Shown: in pieces, positions 1 through 13,900 of the stretch | How the letters are laid out: the number at the start of each line of letters is the position of its first letter | Position numbering within the stretch: position 1 is the first letter of the stretch | Source of the DNA: Lewinellaceae bacterium | Lineage (GTDB): Bacteria; Bacteroidota; Bacteroidia; Chitinophagales; Saprospiraceae | NCBI GenBank assembly: GCA_020636375.1 | Contig: JACJXZ010000013.1 | Location: 124,001 to 188,000 of the forward strand | Length of the DNA: 64,000 nucleotides | Direction: 5' to 3' | Translations under genes and position numbers: made by a program | The notes under the pieces: model-generated | What the model was told of the DNA's origin: nothing | Seen by the model: the letters and a program-made list of their open reading frames with translations, nothing else | Databases searched by the model: none

Positions 1-79
1 CAGGTTGCAAATAAAAACCGAAGGGCTCCAGGAGCAAGCCCTCTCCCCTTGGAATAAAACATTTCATGATTAAAGGTTA

Positions 80-104
80 CGTATAGTAAGTTGCTTACTG
101 TACG
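80..104. repeat. 11-bp hairpin with TTG triloop
   Basis: Arms 80-90 and 94-104 pair over 11 positions with one G-T wobble around a three-base loop. There is no T-run after it on either strand, so it is not a standard intrinsic terminator. Its role is unknown. Confidence 0.5.
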
Positions 105-307
105 AGTTTCGGCCTGAAAGCTTAGATTTAGAAGACAAACACGCACAATTTTCACCTCTGACCATGCAGCTATGGCCCGGGCTTCGCTTTCGGCGACCCG
201 GCTTGACTTGCTGTGTTGTCATTGAGGCAGGTTAGTTTTCATGAACGTTCCCAAAACGGACAACATGTATCTAAACGCTATAAAATTGTGCATATTTGTT
301 TAATGCT

Positions 308-343
308 GAGGGTCGGAGCCTTTGGGCTTTGGCCCTCGCTTTT
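308..343 (+). terminator. Weak terminator-like hairpin
   Basis: GAGGGTC (308-314) pairs with GGCCCTC (331-337) with one wobble, followed by GCTTTT. The stem is short and the T-run modest. It could end transcription entering from left of the window. Confidence 0.25.
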
Positions 344-900
344 GTCGGGTAAACGCTGAAAGCGCACCTCCCCCTGAAAAAAATTATCGCGTTTTTTTGC
401 ATATTAAAAATAAAGGTATACTTTAGCGTATTCCTCCTTATAACGTGTAACCTCCGAATCTAAGGAGACGGGGGTATTCCTCTTTAAAATCGAACAAGAC
501 CAGAGAAAACTACACACGCCCGGGTTTAAGGGCGCAAAAAGTTGATCTGGGATCATTCTCCCTGGCTAATGGCTCCTCCCTGAACTGCAGAAGCAGCATG
601 GAATGCCAAAAACTTGCCATCTTTCAAATATGCACAGTCCGTTTCCGGGCATCCTTTGCCCGCATTAACTGCCTTCCCAAGGCGATCGACCGATCGGAGG
701 GCTGATGCGTATTTCCATATTCTTTATATAAATGGCTTAACGATGACAAACACGAACAACAATCACCATCATTGCCGCGCCCCTTCCAGAGTGGCTGCAG
801 GGCGGCGGGCAAATCCTCCTCCGTCACATTTAACACATGTAAAACTACCGGGCGTTTAGCCCTGCCGTAACCCAAACATTTACGGGAACAACATGCTGTG

Positions 901-941
901 AGGCTTAGGTGTAATCGTCACTCCTAAGCCTGGGTTTTTAT
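901..941 (+). terminator. Intrinsic terminator-like hairpin
   Basis: AGGCTTAGG (901-909) and CCTAAGCCT (923-931) form a perfect 9-bp stem with a 13-base loop, followed by GGGTTTTTATT. It lies 300 bp before the giant gene with no recognisable gene just upstream. It may end a transcript from outside the window or act as an attenuator in the leader. Confidence 0.5.
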
Positions 942-1246
942 TGTTGCTTGAACAGGCATGATGCCGGTTGCAAGACGGTATTTTATTATCCCTGTCGACA
1001 TTGTTTAAATGGGAAGAGAGATTATCCAGCGTAAGACAGGACGTTGAACAGTACTATAGAATGTATGGTTGGAAGGAGCTTTTTCAGCAGCTACCGGCCA
1101 TACTGCAAGCATTCAACCCCTGCCGGATGAACCAAAAATATAACGTTAAATGCCCTGGAAAGGGCAGGTGCAGATACCCAAAATGAAAAAAACACCCTGG
1201 CGATCGGAGATCGGAAAAAGCCGGGTCAATTACAATTAAACAAATT

Positions 1247-1975
1247 ATGGCACGTATCTACAGCTTTACCTCCTGGAGTGGCAACTTTATCCAATCCGCT
1301 CAACATTCCACCCTTCCTTTCGTTTTTACCTGTTGCATCGTTCTTTTCGCCGCAGTTGGGGGGAGTGCTCAATGCAACAGTACCAGTACGATAGGGTCCA
1401 ATTTCAACGGGACTTCCATAAACGGGGGCAATTACCTCTGGTTTAACAGCCACCTCACCGGGGTCAGCGGATATTCTTCTGTGCCATTTACCATATATTA
1501 CGAAGGTGGCACGGTAACCTTTACGTCAAACGGAACGCCCTATACCCTTCCCGTTCCCAAGGCGGCGATCACGTTTTCGTCTGCGGTTACCCAGGCGTCC
1601 ACTTTTTACAATGCTGCTACCGATACCTGGGAGACCCAGATTCCTATTGGCAGCGCCAATAACGACCCTTCCTGTCGGGCTTTGCCTTGCAGGTTCCCGC
1701 CGGCGGCTTTCCCGGAGGGACCAACCCGGTTACCCGGTCCGGAGAATTTTATACGGATCAGGCGGGAGTTGCTACAGTACTGGCAGCAGTGGTCGGCGGC
1801 TGTCTATACTTCCTTTTCGACAAACTATAATGCGTTAGGCGTTCAGGTCATTGATGGAAACCGCCAGTCGGGTACGCCCAACAACTATACTAATTTTGTC
1901 ACCGGCGGCGCCGCGGCGGCGGCGGCTCAACTTTACCGGCTCCAACAGCGCTACCCGAAGCGTGGTGCCCTGTGA
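1247..1975 (+). CDS. Giant protein fragment 1: signal peptide and N-terminus
   Basis: This frame opens the giant gene. Residues 1-43 form a long N-terminal region with a hydrophobic core (FVFTCCIVLFAAVGG) and a likely signal peptidase I site after SAQ. The following ~95 residues are a unique beta-rich segment. The frame breaks near 1662, where the protein-like reading (QVPAGGFPGG) moves to another frame. It returns to this frame near 1780 (YWQQWSAAVYTSF onward) and leaves again in the GC run around 1905-1930. The last ~20 codons are therefore artefactual. Confidence 0.6.
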   Translation: MARIYSFTSWSGNFIQSAQHSTLPFVFTCCIVLFAAVGGSAQCNSTSTIGSNFNGTSINGGNYLWFNSHLTGVSGYSSVPFTIYYEGGTVTFTSNGTPYTLPVPKAAITFSSAVTQASTFYNAATDTWETQIPIGSANNDPSCRALPCRFPPAAFPEGPTRLPGPENFIRIRRELLQYWQQWSAAVYTSFSTNYNALGVQVIDGNRQSGTPNNYTNFVTGGAAAAAAQLYRLQQRYPKRGAL

Positions 1976-4900
1976 GCGCCAGGTAGTGGTTACCGTACCC
2001 AATACCCTTTGTGGCGCCTCTTTCACCTATCAGGTATGCCCGTCCGGCGGGACGGCTTTGACGCGGTGGGTGCTGGAACTGCCAAACTGCATTACAGCAG
2101 GGGATATCCAGACGGTATACGTAAATGGGCAGCCTACCAATAACTGGAATCTGGGTACCGATGCTCCCTGCGGGCTAACCGAATAATATGGAACAACCTC
2201 CAGGTGAATTCGGGATCTTGCGTAGACCTGACCCTGCAATTGACGGATACTTACGGGACGGAGTCCGCGTCCTACGGAGCCGGCACCGCTTCCAGTTGTA
2301 CTACCGGCGCCACCGATGCCCCTTCCTGCACCCCTCCCGGGCAGGTCACTATATCGGGTGGCAGCATCAGGTGCTCCGGCGGAACGACGACGCTTACCGC
2401 GTCGGGGGCGAATTCCTACCTTTGGAATACCGGCGCCACCACGCCTTCTATAGTGGTGGGCATTGGCACCTATAGCGTGACGGCAACGGATGCGGTCAAT
2501 TGCACCAGCACCGCTTCTTTCACGGTTTCATCCAGCAGTGGTTGAGTGTTAGCGTCAGCGGCGGTACAGATGTTTGCGCCGGAAATTCTACCACACTAAC
2601 CGCTAACGTCACCGGCGGCACGCCGCCTTTTCTTATTCCTGGAATACCGGAAGCAGCAGCAGCAGCATAACGGTTAGCCCAACCAACAGCGCATCCTACT
2701 CTGTTGTCGTGACGGATGGCACGGGTTGCTCAGTTTCAGCCCAGGCTTTCGTCAATGTCACGGAAGGCGTCGTATCCGGCACCAGATCGGCTACGATGAA
2801 ACTTCCTGCGGTAGTTTTGACCCCGCGAACATTCAGAGCCTTTCTCCGGCTACCACCAGCGATTTTTCTTCCGGGGAATCTTGCTGCGAACTCTCGGGAT
2901 TTGGGAAGGCAAAGTCCATCTTGCTTCGCTATACCGGAGAAAGTTGCAGCGCTTCCAATACCACCCAGGATGCCAGCAAATGGGATTGCAGCGGCAACCC
3001 CAACGGCGACCCTTCGGTATACATCATCGCAAATGACGACTCAGACCCGACCAATGGGAAAATTTGGTTTACCGGCAATGTGTCGCTCAACGGCGTATTC
3101 CTGGCGGATGCTGCCAATGCCGGAGAGACGAAACTTTCTTCCAATACCTATATTCACATCTACAACCAGCAGGGTGGATCGGTCATACAGACCATACGCA
3201 TCCATACCTCCTGCTCCGCTCCCCTGGTCACCGGCGAACAATGGGGCTCTTTGGTATTGCTGGAAGTCGTGGATGAAGATGGCGCTCAATGTGGCGGAGC
3301 GTCTACCAATGTCACTTACCAATGGCAATACCGCAACGGCACAAGTGGTGCCTGGATCGACATTCCAGGCGCCACCGGAGCGAGCTACAATCCCGGCACC
3401 ATCCCCAGACCCGCCAGTACCGCCGCCTGGTACCGCCAGCGGCGGCGGCGGCAGTTGCCCTACCATTGCTTCCAATATCGTCACCAAAACGGTCACCTCC
3501 AACTTGTCCGTTTCTATTTCCGGCAACACCGACCTCTGCGGCGGCCAATCGACTACCCTGACCGCTCTTGTTTCCGGCGGCACGCCTCCGCTGTCTTATT
3601 CCTGGAGCACCGGTTCGTCGGCTACCAGCATTAGCGTCAGCCCCAGTAGCACTACCTCCTATTCGGTGACTGTGACCCAGGCGGGAGGCTGCTCCGCGAT
3701 TGCCGCCGCCACCGTAACGGTCGGCGGCCTGGTAAGCGGCGGCTTTATCGGCTACGATGAGCAGAATTGTGGCGGCTTTGACCCGGCCCTGATCGAGAAC
3801 CTGGGCGATGCCCTGGCGCCGGGCCAGACTTCCGGGCAGGACTGTTGTGATGGCGGCGGCAAGCCACAAAAGATGGTCATGCTTTATACCGGCGAAGGCT
3901 GTTCGGCCACCAATACCAGCCAGGATCCCGGCAAGTACAATTGCACCAATTATTCCGGCGGCCCGGGGGGCGACCCTTCCGTATATATCATTACCAATGA
4001 CAAAGACGATCCCTTTGATGGAGATATATATTTCTCCGGCAACGTGAGTATAAATGGCACCTTTTTGAGCGATGCCGCCAATGCCGGATCGGATAAGTTA
4101 GGAGGATTTTTTATTCATATCTTTTCCAGCCAGGGCGGCACCCTCTTGCAAACCATAGAGATACATGTGTCGTGTTCCGCTCCTCTGATCGTCGGCGAAC
4201 AATGGGGAGCTGCCCGGCTATTGAGCATCACCATGGATGATGGCGTCACCTGCGGCGCCAGCGGCGGCTCGGCTACCTACCAATGGCAGTACCGCAACGG
4301 CACCAGCGGTACCTGGATCGACATACCCGGCGCTACCGGGGCGGAATATGACCCGCCGACCATCACCCAAACCCGCCAGTACCGGCGCTTGGCGTCCAAT
4401 GGCATCAACTGCCCGGCTGTGCCTTCTAATGTCGTCACCAAAACAGTGTCCTCTTCCTTAAATGTCACCATCTCCGGCAATACCGACCTCTGCGGCGGGC
4501 AATCGACTACGCTTACCGCCAACGTATCTGGCGGCAATCCTCCCCTGAATTATTCCTGGAGTACCGGCAGTTCCGCCACCAGCATTACTGTAGCTCCCGG
4601 CGGCACCACTACCTACTCGGTGACTGTGACTCAGGCCGGAGGATGTTCCGTCAATGCTGGGGCTACCGTATTTGTAGGTGGCCTGGTCAGCGGCGGTGCC
4701 ATCGGTTATGACGAGGCCAACTGTGGCGGCTTCGACCCCGATCTGATCGAAAACCTGGGCGATGCTTTAGCGCCGGGGCAAACCTCCGGGGTGGACTGTT
4801 GTGACACCGCCGACCCCTTGCAGGTATTGATGCAGTATACGGGCAGCGGTTGCGGGGCGACCAATACCACTCAGCAATCCGGGAAATGGAGTTGTAATGA

Positions 4901-7900
4901 TTTCTCCGGCGGCCCGGCGGGAGATCCCAACGTGTATATCATTGCTAACGATGACAGCGACCCCTTTAATGGTGATGTATTCTTCCAGGGCGCAGTCAGC
5001 TTGGGCGGTGCCTTCCTGATCGACGGAAGTGTGAATAGCTTTGGTTCCAACACCTACGTCCACATTTTCTCCAGCCAGGGTGGCACGCTGCTGCAGACTG
5101 TGCAGTTTCACACTTCCTGCTCGGCGCCCCTGGTAATCGGCGAACAGTGGGGCGGCATCCAGTTGTTGAGCATCACCTTTGAAAACGGTGCAGGAACCTG
5201 CGGCGCCTCCGGCGGCTCGGCCACCTACCAATGGCAATACCGCGACGGCACCAGCGGCACCTGGATCAATATCCCAGGCGCCACCGGAGCATCTTACAAC
5301 CCCGGCTTCATTTCCAATACCCGGCAGTACCGCCGGGAAGCGACCAATGGCGTGGGCTGCCCGCCGGCCTATTCCAACATAGTGACCAAAACGGTTAACC
5401 CCGGGCTGGTGGTGAATATCAGCGGCAATACCCAGGTTTGCGGCGGCAACAGCACCACATTATCTGCAGTAGTGGTCTCCGGAACAGGGCCCTATTCCTA
5501 TTCCTGGAACACCGGCAGCCATGCCAGTTCCATAACAGTGAGCCCCAGTACCGGGCAATCTTATTCCGTCACCGTAACGGGTGCCGGCGGCTGTACCACG
5601 GTCGCCAGTGTGAACGTAGAAGTCGGCGGCCTGGTCGACGGCGGCACTATTGCTGCCGATGAGTCCTTCTGTGGGCCCTTCAACCCAGCCATTATCGTCG
5701 GAACCTCCGACCCCATCGGCATCGGTTCTTCCGGAGGAGACTGCTGTGATATTGCCGACCCCGACCAGGTGCTCGTGCGGTATACAGGGAATGGGTGTGG
5801 GGCGACCAACACCACTCAACAGAGTGGCAAGTGGGACTGCACTGATTTCTCCGGAGGGCCCAACAGCGACCCCTCTGTATATATCATTTCAAACTCCAGC
5901 AGCAACCCCGGCAGCGGAAACCAATGGTTCGCCGGGACCGTGAGCCTGGGCGGCACATTCACCATAAATTCCGGCGGCTCCAACTTTTCCAGCAATACCT
6001 TTGTCCACATCTTTAGCAGCCAGGCCGGCACCTTATTGCAGACAGTGCAGTTTCATACTTCCTGCTCCGCTCCCCTGGTTTCCGGCGAACAATGGGGGTC
6101 TATATATTTATTGCAGGTGATTTTTGAAAACGGCAGTACCTGCGGTGCCGCTCCCGTCAACGCCACCTACCAGTGGCAATACCAGGACGCCAACAGCGGC
6201 GGATGGGTAAACATCCCCGGCGCTACCGGCCGGGATTATGACCCGCCCTTCATTTCCATCACCACCCAATACCGCCGCCTGGCCTATAACGGCACCTTCT
6301 GCCCGCCGGCCATTTCCAACGTGGTGGAAAAAACGATAGAGGTTCTGATCAACGCCAACGCCGGCAACGACGTCACCATCTGCGAAGGGGCAAGCACCAC
6401 GCTGAACGCTTCCGCCTCCGGAGGCTTCCCGCCCTATACCTATATCTGGGATAATGGGCTGGGCGCCGGCCAGTCTCACGTAGTCAGCCCAACTTCTACC
6501 ACTACTTATACTGTGACGGTAACCGACAATTTCGGATGTCAGGGAACGGACCAGGTGACGGTGACGGTCAACGACGCCCCCATCGTCAATGCCGGCCCCG
6601 ATGTGTCCATCTGCCAGGGCCAGAGCACCATCCTGACCGCCAGCGCTTCGGGCGGCAACGGCAATTACACCTATAATTGGAACAACGGCCTGGGCAGCGG
6701 CGCCAGCCATACCGTGAGCCCATTGGTGACTACCACCTATAGGGTGACCGTCACCGATGGCAATGGCTGTACCGATACCGATCAGGTAACAGTAACCGTC
6801 AATGGCCAGCCCACCGTGGATGCCGGCCCGGATGTTTCCTTATGCCTGGGCAGCAGTACCGTGCTGACCGCCACCGGTAGTGGTGGCGACGGCAACTATA
6901 CCTATAGTTGGGACAACGGCCTGGGCAGCGGCGCCAGCCATACCGTAAGCCCATTGGTAACAACCACTTACACCGTCACCGTTACCGACGGTGCCGGCTG
7001 CACGGATACCGACCAGGTGACCGTCACCGTCAATGGCAGCCCAACCGCTGATGCCGGGCCGGATGTGACGATCTGTGACGGAGAAAGCACGGATCTGACC
7101 GCCAGTGCTGCCGGCGGCAACGGAAATTATACCTACGAATGGGACAACGGCCTGGGCTTCGGCGCCATGAAAACGGTCAGCCCTTCCACGACGACTACTT
7201 ATACCGTGACGGTGACCGATGGCAATGGCTGTACGGATACGGACCAGGTGACCGTCACGGTGAACGAAGCGCCGGTGGCCAATGCCGGCCCCGATGTTAC
7301 CATCTGCGAAGGCCAAAGCACTACATTGACCGCCAGTGCTGCCGGCGGCGACGGCAACTATTCTTATGTATGGGATAATAGCCTGGGCGCCGGCGCCAGC
7401 CATACTGTTTCGCCGCTGCAAACCACTACCTATACCGTTACCGTAACTGATGGCAATGGTTGCACCGACACGGATCAGGTCACGGTCACCGTGAACCCCT
7501 TGCCCATGATCACGATTGTCGCGAAAGAGTGCATTGCAACCAATCAGTTCCTAACCTATTACATTGACATCACCGTCGCTCCCGGAGTAACCATCACGGC
7601 GTCTGAAGGAACCGTGATCGATAATGGCAATGGTTCCTACCGTATCGATGACATTACCAGCGGCAACAGTGTAACCATCACCGCTACCGACCCCAATACC
7701 GGCTGTGGAGATACGATAACCGTTGCTTCTCCGGATTGCTTATGCCCAACCATCCCGGCGCCCAACAGCGGTGGCGATCAGGCTATCTGTGAGGACTCGG
7801 CTATTCCGGCTTTGACCGCTTCTATCCCCGGTGTCAACCGCGTCGTTGACTGGTATGATGCGCTTAAGGGGGCACCTGCCTGCTGCTCGCAGGCTCCAAT

Positions 7901-10900
7901 TCCTATACGCCTACTGCGGTGGCACCTATTATGCAGAAACACGCAATACGATCAGCGGTTGTGTAAGCGACACCCGTACGCCGGTAACCCTTACCATTAA
8001 CCCCCTGCCCATTGCCGAAGCGGGCAATTCGGTGGCCATCTGCGCCGGCGGCAGCACGACCCTGATCGGAAGTGCAGTGGATGGCGACGGCAACTACACA
8101 TACGCCTGGAACAACGGCCTGGGCGCCGGTTCCACCCATATCGTCAGCCCCCTGGTGACTACAACCTACCGGCTGACCGTGACCGACGGCAACGGCTGCC
8201 AGGATGTCGATCAATTGGTCGTTACCGTAAATCCTTCGCCAACGGCCGATGCCGGCCCGGACGTCTCTATTTGCGCCGGCGAAAGCACGACGCTCAGCGC
8301 CACCGCCACTGGTGGCAGCGGCAACTACAGCTTCAGCTGGGACAACGGCCTGGGCGCCGGCGCCAATAAAACGGTCAGCCCGGTAGCGACTACTGCTTAC
8401 ACGGTCACCGTTACCGATGGCAGCGGCTGTACCGATACCGATCAGGTAACGGTGACTGTAAATGACAACCCCGTTGTTGATGCCGGCTCGGACGTCACCA
8501 TCTGTCAGGGCAGCAGCACAACGTTGGCCGCTAACACTATTGGCGGCGATGGCAATTATACCTACAATTGGGACAATGGCCTGGGTGCCAGCGCCAGCCA
8601 TGTCGTCAGCCCCTCCCAGTCAACAATATACAACGTCACCGTGACGGACGGCAACGGCTGTATCGATATCGATCAGGTAATCGTGACGGTTAATCCTGCG
8701 CCGACCGCAGACGCCGGCCCGGATGCTTCTATCTGTACTGGCGAAAGTACTACATTGACCGCCAGTGCTTCCGGCGGCGATGGCAACTACACCTATGCCT
8801 GGGACAATGGCCTGGGCGCCGGCGCGAGCCATGTTGTTAGCCCGGTGGCAACGACGACCTACACCGTCACCGTTACCGACGGCAACGGCTGTACCGATAC
8901 CGATCAGGTGACCGTAACGGTCAATGGCAACCCAGTGGCGGATGCCGGTGGAGATGCCACTATTTGTATTGGAGAAAGTACGACATTAACCGCCAGCGCT
9001 ACCGGCGGCGACGGCAATTATACCTATACCTGGGACAATGGCCTGGGTGCCGGCGCGAGCCATGTCGTAAGCCCGGCACAAACAACCACTTATACCGTTA
9101 CCGTTACCGACGGCAACGGCTGTGAAGATACGGACCAGGTGACCATCACCGTGGTCCAGAACTTCAATGATGCCGGCACAATAGCAGGCGATGAGGCCCA
9201 ATGTGGCCCTTATGACCCCACGCCGATCCTCGGCACGATCGGGGTTTTTGGCACCCAGGTTTTGACCCACGCCGGAATTCCGCTGGCAAACCAAACTGCC
9301 TGCCGATATCAACTGGACTACCATAGCCGGATCTACTAACCCGGATTACGATCCGGGATTCATCACCGAAACTACCGAATACCGCCGCCAGTACCTACCG
9401 TCAGGCAGGCAGCTCTGCCCCTGGCTCAATTCTAATGTAGTAGTCAAAACAGTATATCCGGAACCCGTCGCAGATGCTGGCGTTGATCAATCCATCTGTG
9501 CCGGCGAGAATGCTACCATCACGGCTACTGCTACCAGCGGAACGCCCTCTTATACCTATGCCTGGGACAATGGCCTGGGCGCTGGCGCCAGCCATGTCGT
9601 GAACCCGGCCGTGACCACCACCTATACCGTCACCGTCACCGATGCCAATGGATGTACCGATACCGATCAGGTAGTCATCACCGTTAACGACAATCCACAA
9701 GCCAATGCCGGCAATGATGTTTCTATCTGCCTGGGCGAAAGCACTACGTTGGCCGCTACTGCCACAGGAGGCGACGGCAATTACGATTTTGATTGGGACA
9801 ATGGCCTGGGCGCCGGCGACAGCCACACCGTGAGCCCGGCTGTGACCACTACCTATACCGTTACGGTGACGGATGGCAATGGCTGCACCGACACCGATCA
9901 GGTAACAGTGACCGTAAATGACGTTCCTGTAGCCAATGCCGGCCCCGATGTGGCAGTTTGCCAGGGCGAAAGCGTGGACCTGACGGCTTCTGCCACCGGC
10001 GGCAGTGGGGGGTATACTTATAATTGGAGCAATGGGCTTGGTTCCAGCCAAACCGTCACCGTAAGCCCCGCTCAAACGACAACGTATACGGTGACAGTTA
10101 CAGATAGCAACGGCTGTCAGGATACAGACCAGGTGACCGTCACGATCAATCCGTTGCCGGTTGCGGACGGCAGCCCGGATGTCTCGATTTGCGAAGGAGA
10201 ATGTTCCGTGCTTACGGTCGGTGGGGTAGGAGGTTCGTCTCCCTATACCTTTGCGTGGAGTACCAATGAAAATGGGACAACCATTACGGTATGCCCCCTG
10301 GTAACCACCGATTACTTCGTCACCGTAACCGATGCCAATGGCTGTACCGATGTGGACGTCATAACGGTTACCGTAGCGCCCAGCCCGGCCGTAGATGCCG
10401 GCCCGGATGTCACCCTCTGTGAAGGCCTTAGCACAACGCTGCTGGTCAGTGCATCTGGCGGAACCCCTCCTTATACCTATGCCTGGGACAATGGCCTGGG
10501 CGCCGGCGACAGCCATACGGTGACCCCGGCCCATACCACTACTTATACCGTCACGGTTACCGATGCCAATGGCTGTACCGCCACTGACATGGTAACGGTT
10601 ACTGTAGACCCCATTCCTACGGTCGATGCCGGACTGGATAATGATATATGCGCAGGGGAAACGGTGCAGCTGAACGGCAGTATCGGCGGCGGCGCCACCA
10701 GCGCTACCTGGGGCACCAGTGGAGATGGCAGTTTCAATAACCCTAACCTGCTGAATGCCATTTATACGCCTGGTACCCAATGATATCAGTACAGAGCTGG
10801 TTTCTCTGACCCTGACCACGAATGACCCCGTCGGTACTTGCCCGGCGGTTAGTGATGTTATTACCATAAACATTTCTCCTGCTCTGACTGTAGATGCCGG

Positions 10901-13900
10901 AGACAACCAGTCTATATGCGAAACCGATGTACTAACCTGAATGGCTCCTTCGGCGGAGCGGTCACATCCGCAACCTGGAGCGCCAATGGCGACGGAAGTT
11001 TCGATGATGTCAACTCGCTTACCGCAACCTATACGCCTGGCTCCAATGATATCAATGCCGGGCAAGTCACCCTGACCCTCACCACGAATGACCCCATCGG
11101 TACCTTGCCCGGCGGTTACCAACGACCTGCTCATTACGATCTACGACGCCCCCCAGGTGGATGCGGTACCCAACCAGCAAATCTGCTCCGGCGTTGACGT
11201 CCAACTGAATGGTATCATCGGCGGTAGCGCCACCAGCTCCACCTGGGTGACCAGTGGCGATGGAACTTTTGCCAATTCTAATGCCCTTTCTACCATATAT
11301 ACCCCTGGCCCCACCGATATTCTGGTGGGCAGCGTAACCCTTGAACTCTTTACCAACAATCCATTCGGCCCCTGTCCCGCCGAAAGCGACCAATTGGTGA
11401 TTGTCATATTCAGAAATCCAACTGCCAATGCCGGGCCGGATCAGGACATCTGTGAAGATGAAGTGGCCAGTATCTCCGGCAGTGTTGCCGGCGGTGCTAC
11501 TTCCGGCAGCTGGTCCACCAGCGGCGATGGCACATTCGGCAATGCCAATGCTTTAACCACTACCTACACCCCCGGCGCCAATGATATAACAGCCGGTACT
11601 GTGACCCTTACCCTAACCACCGACGATCCCGCCGGGCCCTGCACGCCGGGTTCCGATGATTTGATCCTTACCATTTCTTCAGGAACGCCTACCGCAACTG
11701 TGGATAATGGTACGGCCTGTAGCGAAGATAGCCCATATACTGCCGGCACTGATAATGTGCTGGACCTCAATACCCTCATCACCAGCGGCCCCACCACGGG
11801 TACCTGGGCCGATACCGACAACACAGGCGGGCTGTCCGGCTCTATATTCACCGCTACATTGGGCATGGAAGGCCAATCCTTCCAGTTTACCTACACCATC
11901 CCTGGCGTAGATGGGCCAGGCAACGGTGCCTGCAATGATAAAGTTTATGTCATTACGGTTACCGTCGAAGACTGCTTCGCCAGCATCGGCGATTACGTGT
12001 GGGAAGACACCAACGGCAACGGCATCCAGGATGACGGCCCCACCGGCATCCCGGGCGTTACCGTAACCCTCACCGGCACGACTACCGTCGGCGGCCTGCC
12101 CATCAATGATAATACCACTACCGACGCTAATGGAAACTACGAATTCACCCTTCTGCCCCCTGGCGATTATAAACTGACCTTCAGCACTCCCGCCGGATAT
12201 ACTTTCACAGATTTGGACGCCGGCGGCGACGATACGACTGATAGTGACGCCGACCCCAACAACGGCGGTATGACTGTTTTTGAAAACCTGGTGGCAGGCG
12301 AAGATAACCCCACCTACGATGCGGGTTTGGTCCAGGAAGCCTTCATCGGGGACTACGTATGGGAAGACACCGACGGAGACGGGGTCCAGGACGGCAACGA
12401 GCCGCCGATCCCGGGCGTTACGGTGAACTTGTACGAAGACAACAACCAGGACGGCGTTCCCGACGGCGCGCCGATAGCCACCGACGTGACGGACGCCAAC
12501 GGCGAATACGGCTTCCCGGTCGACCCGGGCAGCTACGTGGTCGAGTTCGTAACGCCTCCGGGATATACAGGCAGCCCGCAAGACCAGGGCGGGGACGACA
12601 CCGTGGACTCTGACCCCGACCCGAACACGGGCCTGACGGGCACCATCACGGTGAACAGCGGCGACAACGACGACACCAACGACGCAGGCTATTACGAGCC
12701 GGCCTCTTTGGGCGACTACGTCTGGCTGGACACCAACGCGAACGGCATCCAGGACGACGGCCCGACGGGCATCGCCGGGGTGACAGTGAACTTGTACGCG
12801 GACGCGAACCAGGATGGCGTGCCGGATGGGCCTGCCCTTGGCACCACCACCACTGACCCGTCTGGCTTCTACCAATTCACCGGCTTGGCGCCTGGGGATT
12901 ATGTAGTAGAGTTTATAAACCCAGGCGGCGGCTTGTTGCCCAGCCCCCAAGACCAGGGCGGGGACGACACGATAGACTCTGACGCAGACCCGAACACGGG
13001 CCTGAGCCACAGCATAAACTTAGAAAGCGGCGAAAACGACCCGACCATCGACGCGGGCTACTACGAATCTGCCTTCATCGGCGACTTTGTCTGGCAAGAC
13101 ACCGACGGCGACGGCATCCAGGACGCGGGCGAGCCCGGCATCCCTGGCGTCACCGTCAACCTATACGCAGACGCCAACCAGGACGGCGTCCCGGACGGGG
13201 CGCCGATAGCCACTGACGTGACCGACGCGAACGGCGAATACGGCTTCCCGGTCGACCCGGGCAGCTACGTGGTAGAATTTGTCACGCCGGGCGGCTTTGA
13301 CCCAACCGGGCAAGACCAGGGCGGGGACGACACCGTAGACTCTGACCCCGACCCGAACACGGGCCTGACGGGCACCATCACGGTAAACAGCGGCGACAAC
13401 GACGACACCAACGACGCAGGCTATTACGAGCCCGCCAGCTTGGGCGACTTTGTTTGGCTGGACGGGGACGCGGACGGCATACAGGACGCCGGCGAGCCGG
13501 GCATCGCGAACGTGACGGTGAACCTGTACGCCGACGCGAACCAGGACGGCTTTCCGGACGGCGCTTCCATCGGCACGGCCACGACGGACGGCACAGGCTT
13601 CTACCAGTTCACAGGCTTAGCGCCTGGGGATTATGTAGTAGAGTTTATAAACCCAGGCGGCGGCTTGTTGCCCAGCCCGCAAGACCAGGGCGGGGACGAC
13701 ACGATAGACTCTGACGCAGACCCGAACACAGGCCTGAGCCACAGCATAAACTTAGAAAGCGGCGAAAACGACCCGACCATAGACGCGGGCTACTACGAGT
13801 CGGCCTTCATCGGCGACTTCGTCTGGCAAGACACCGACGGCGACGGCATCCAGGACGCAGGCGAGCCCGGCATCCCCGGCGTTACCGTCAACCTATACGA

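Larger units (their letters stand above)
1..1246. other. Long intergenic leader before the giant gene
   Basis: I see no convincing gene in these 1.2 kb. Frames on both strands are short and low in protein character. A 72-codon frame from a TTG at 968 to 1186 has a plausible amphipathic middle but no ATG at its start, and an 83-codon minus-strand frame (875-624) contains one protein-like stretch that could be a gene remnant. The region carries three hairpins, listed separately, and AT-rich patches near 390-440 and 1215-1246 where a promoter for the giant gene could sit. I could not fix a Bacteroidota -33/-7 promoter with confidence. Confidence 0.6.

Noticed and set aside
614..1186. Small frames 614-859 (+), 875-624 (-) and 968-1186 (+)
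   Set aside because: They overlap each other or lack credible starts, carry no recognisable domain and have biased composition. A gene remnant on the minus strand at 624-875 cannot be excluded.
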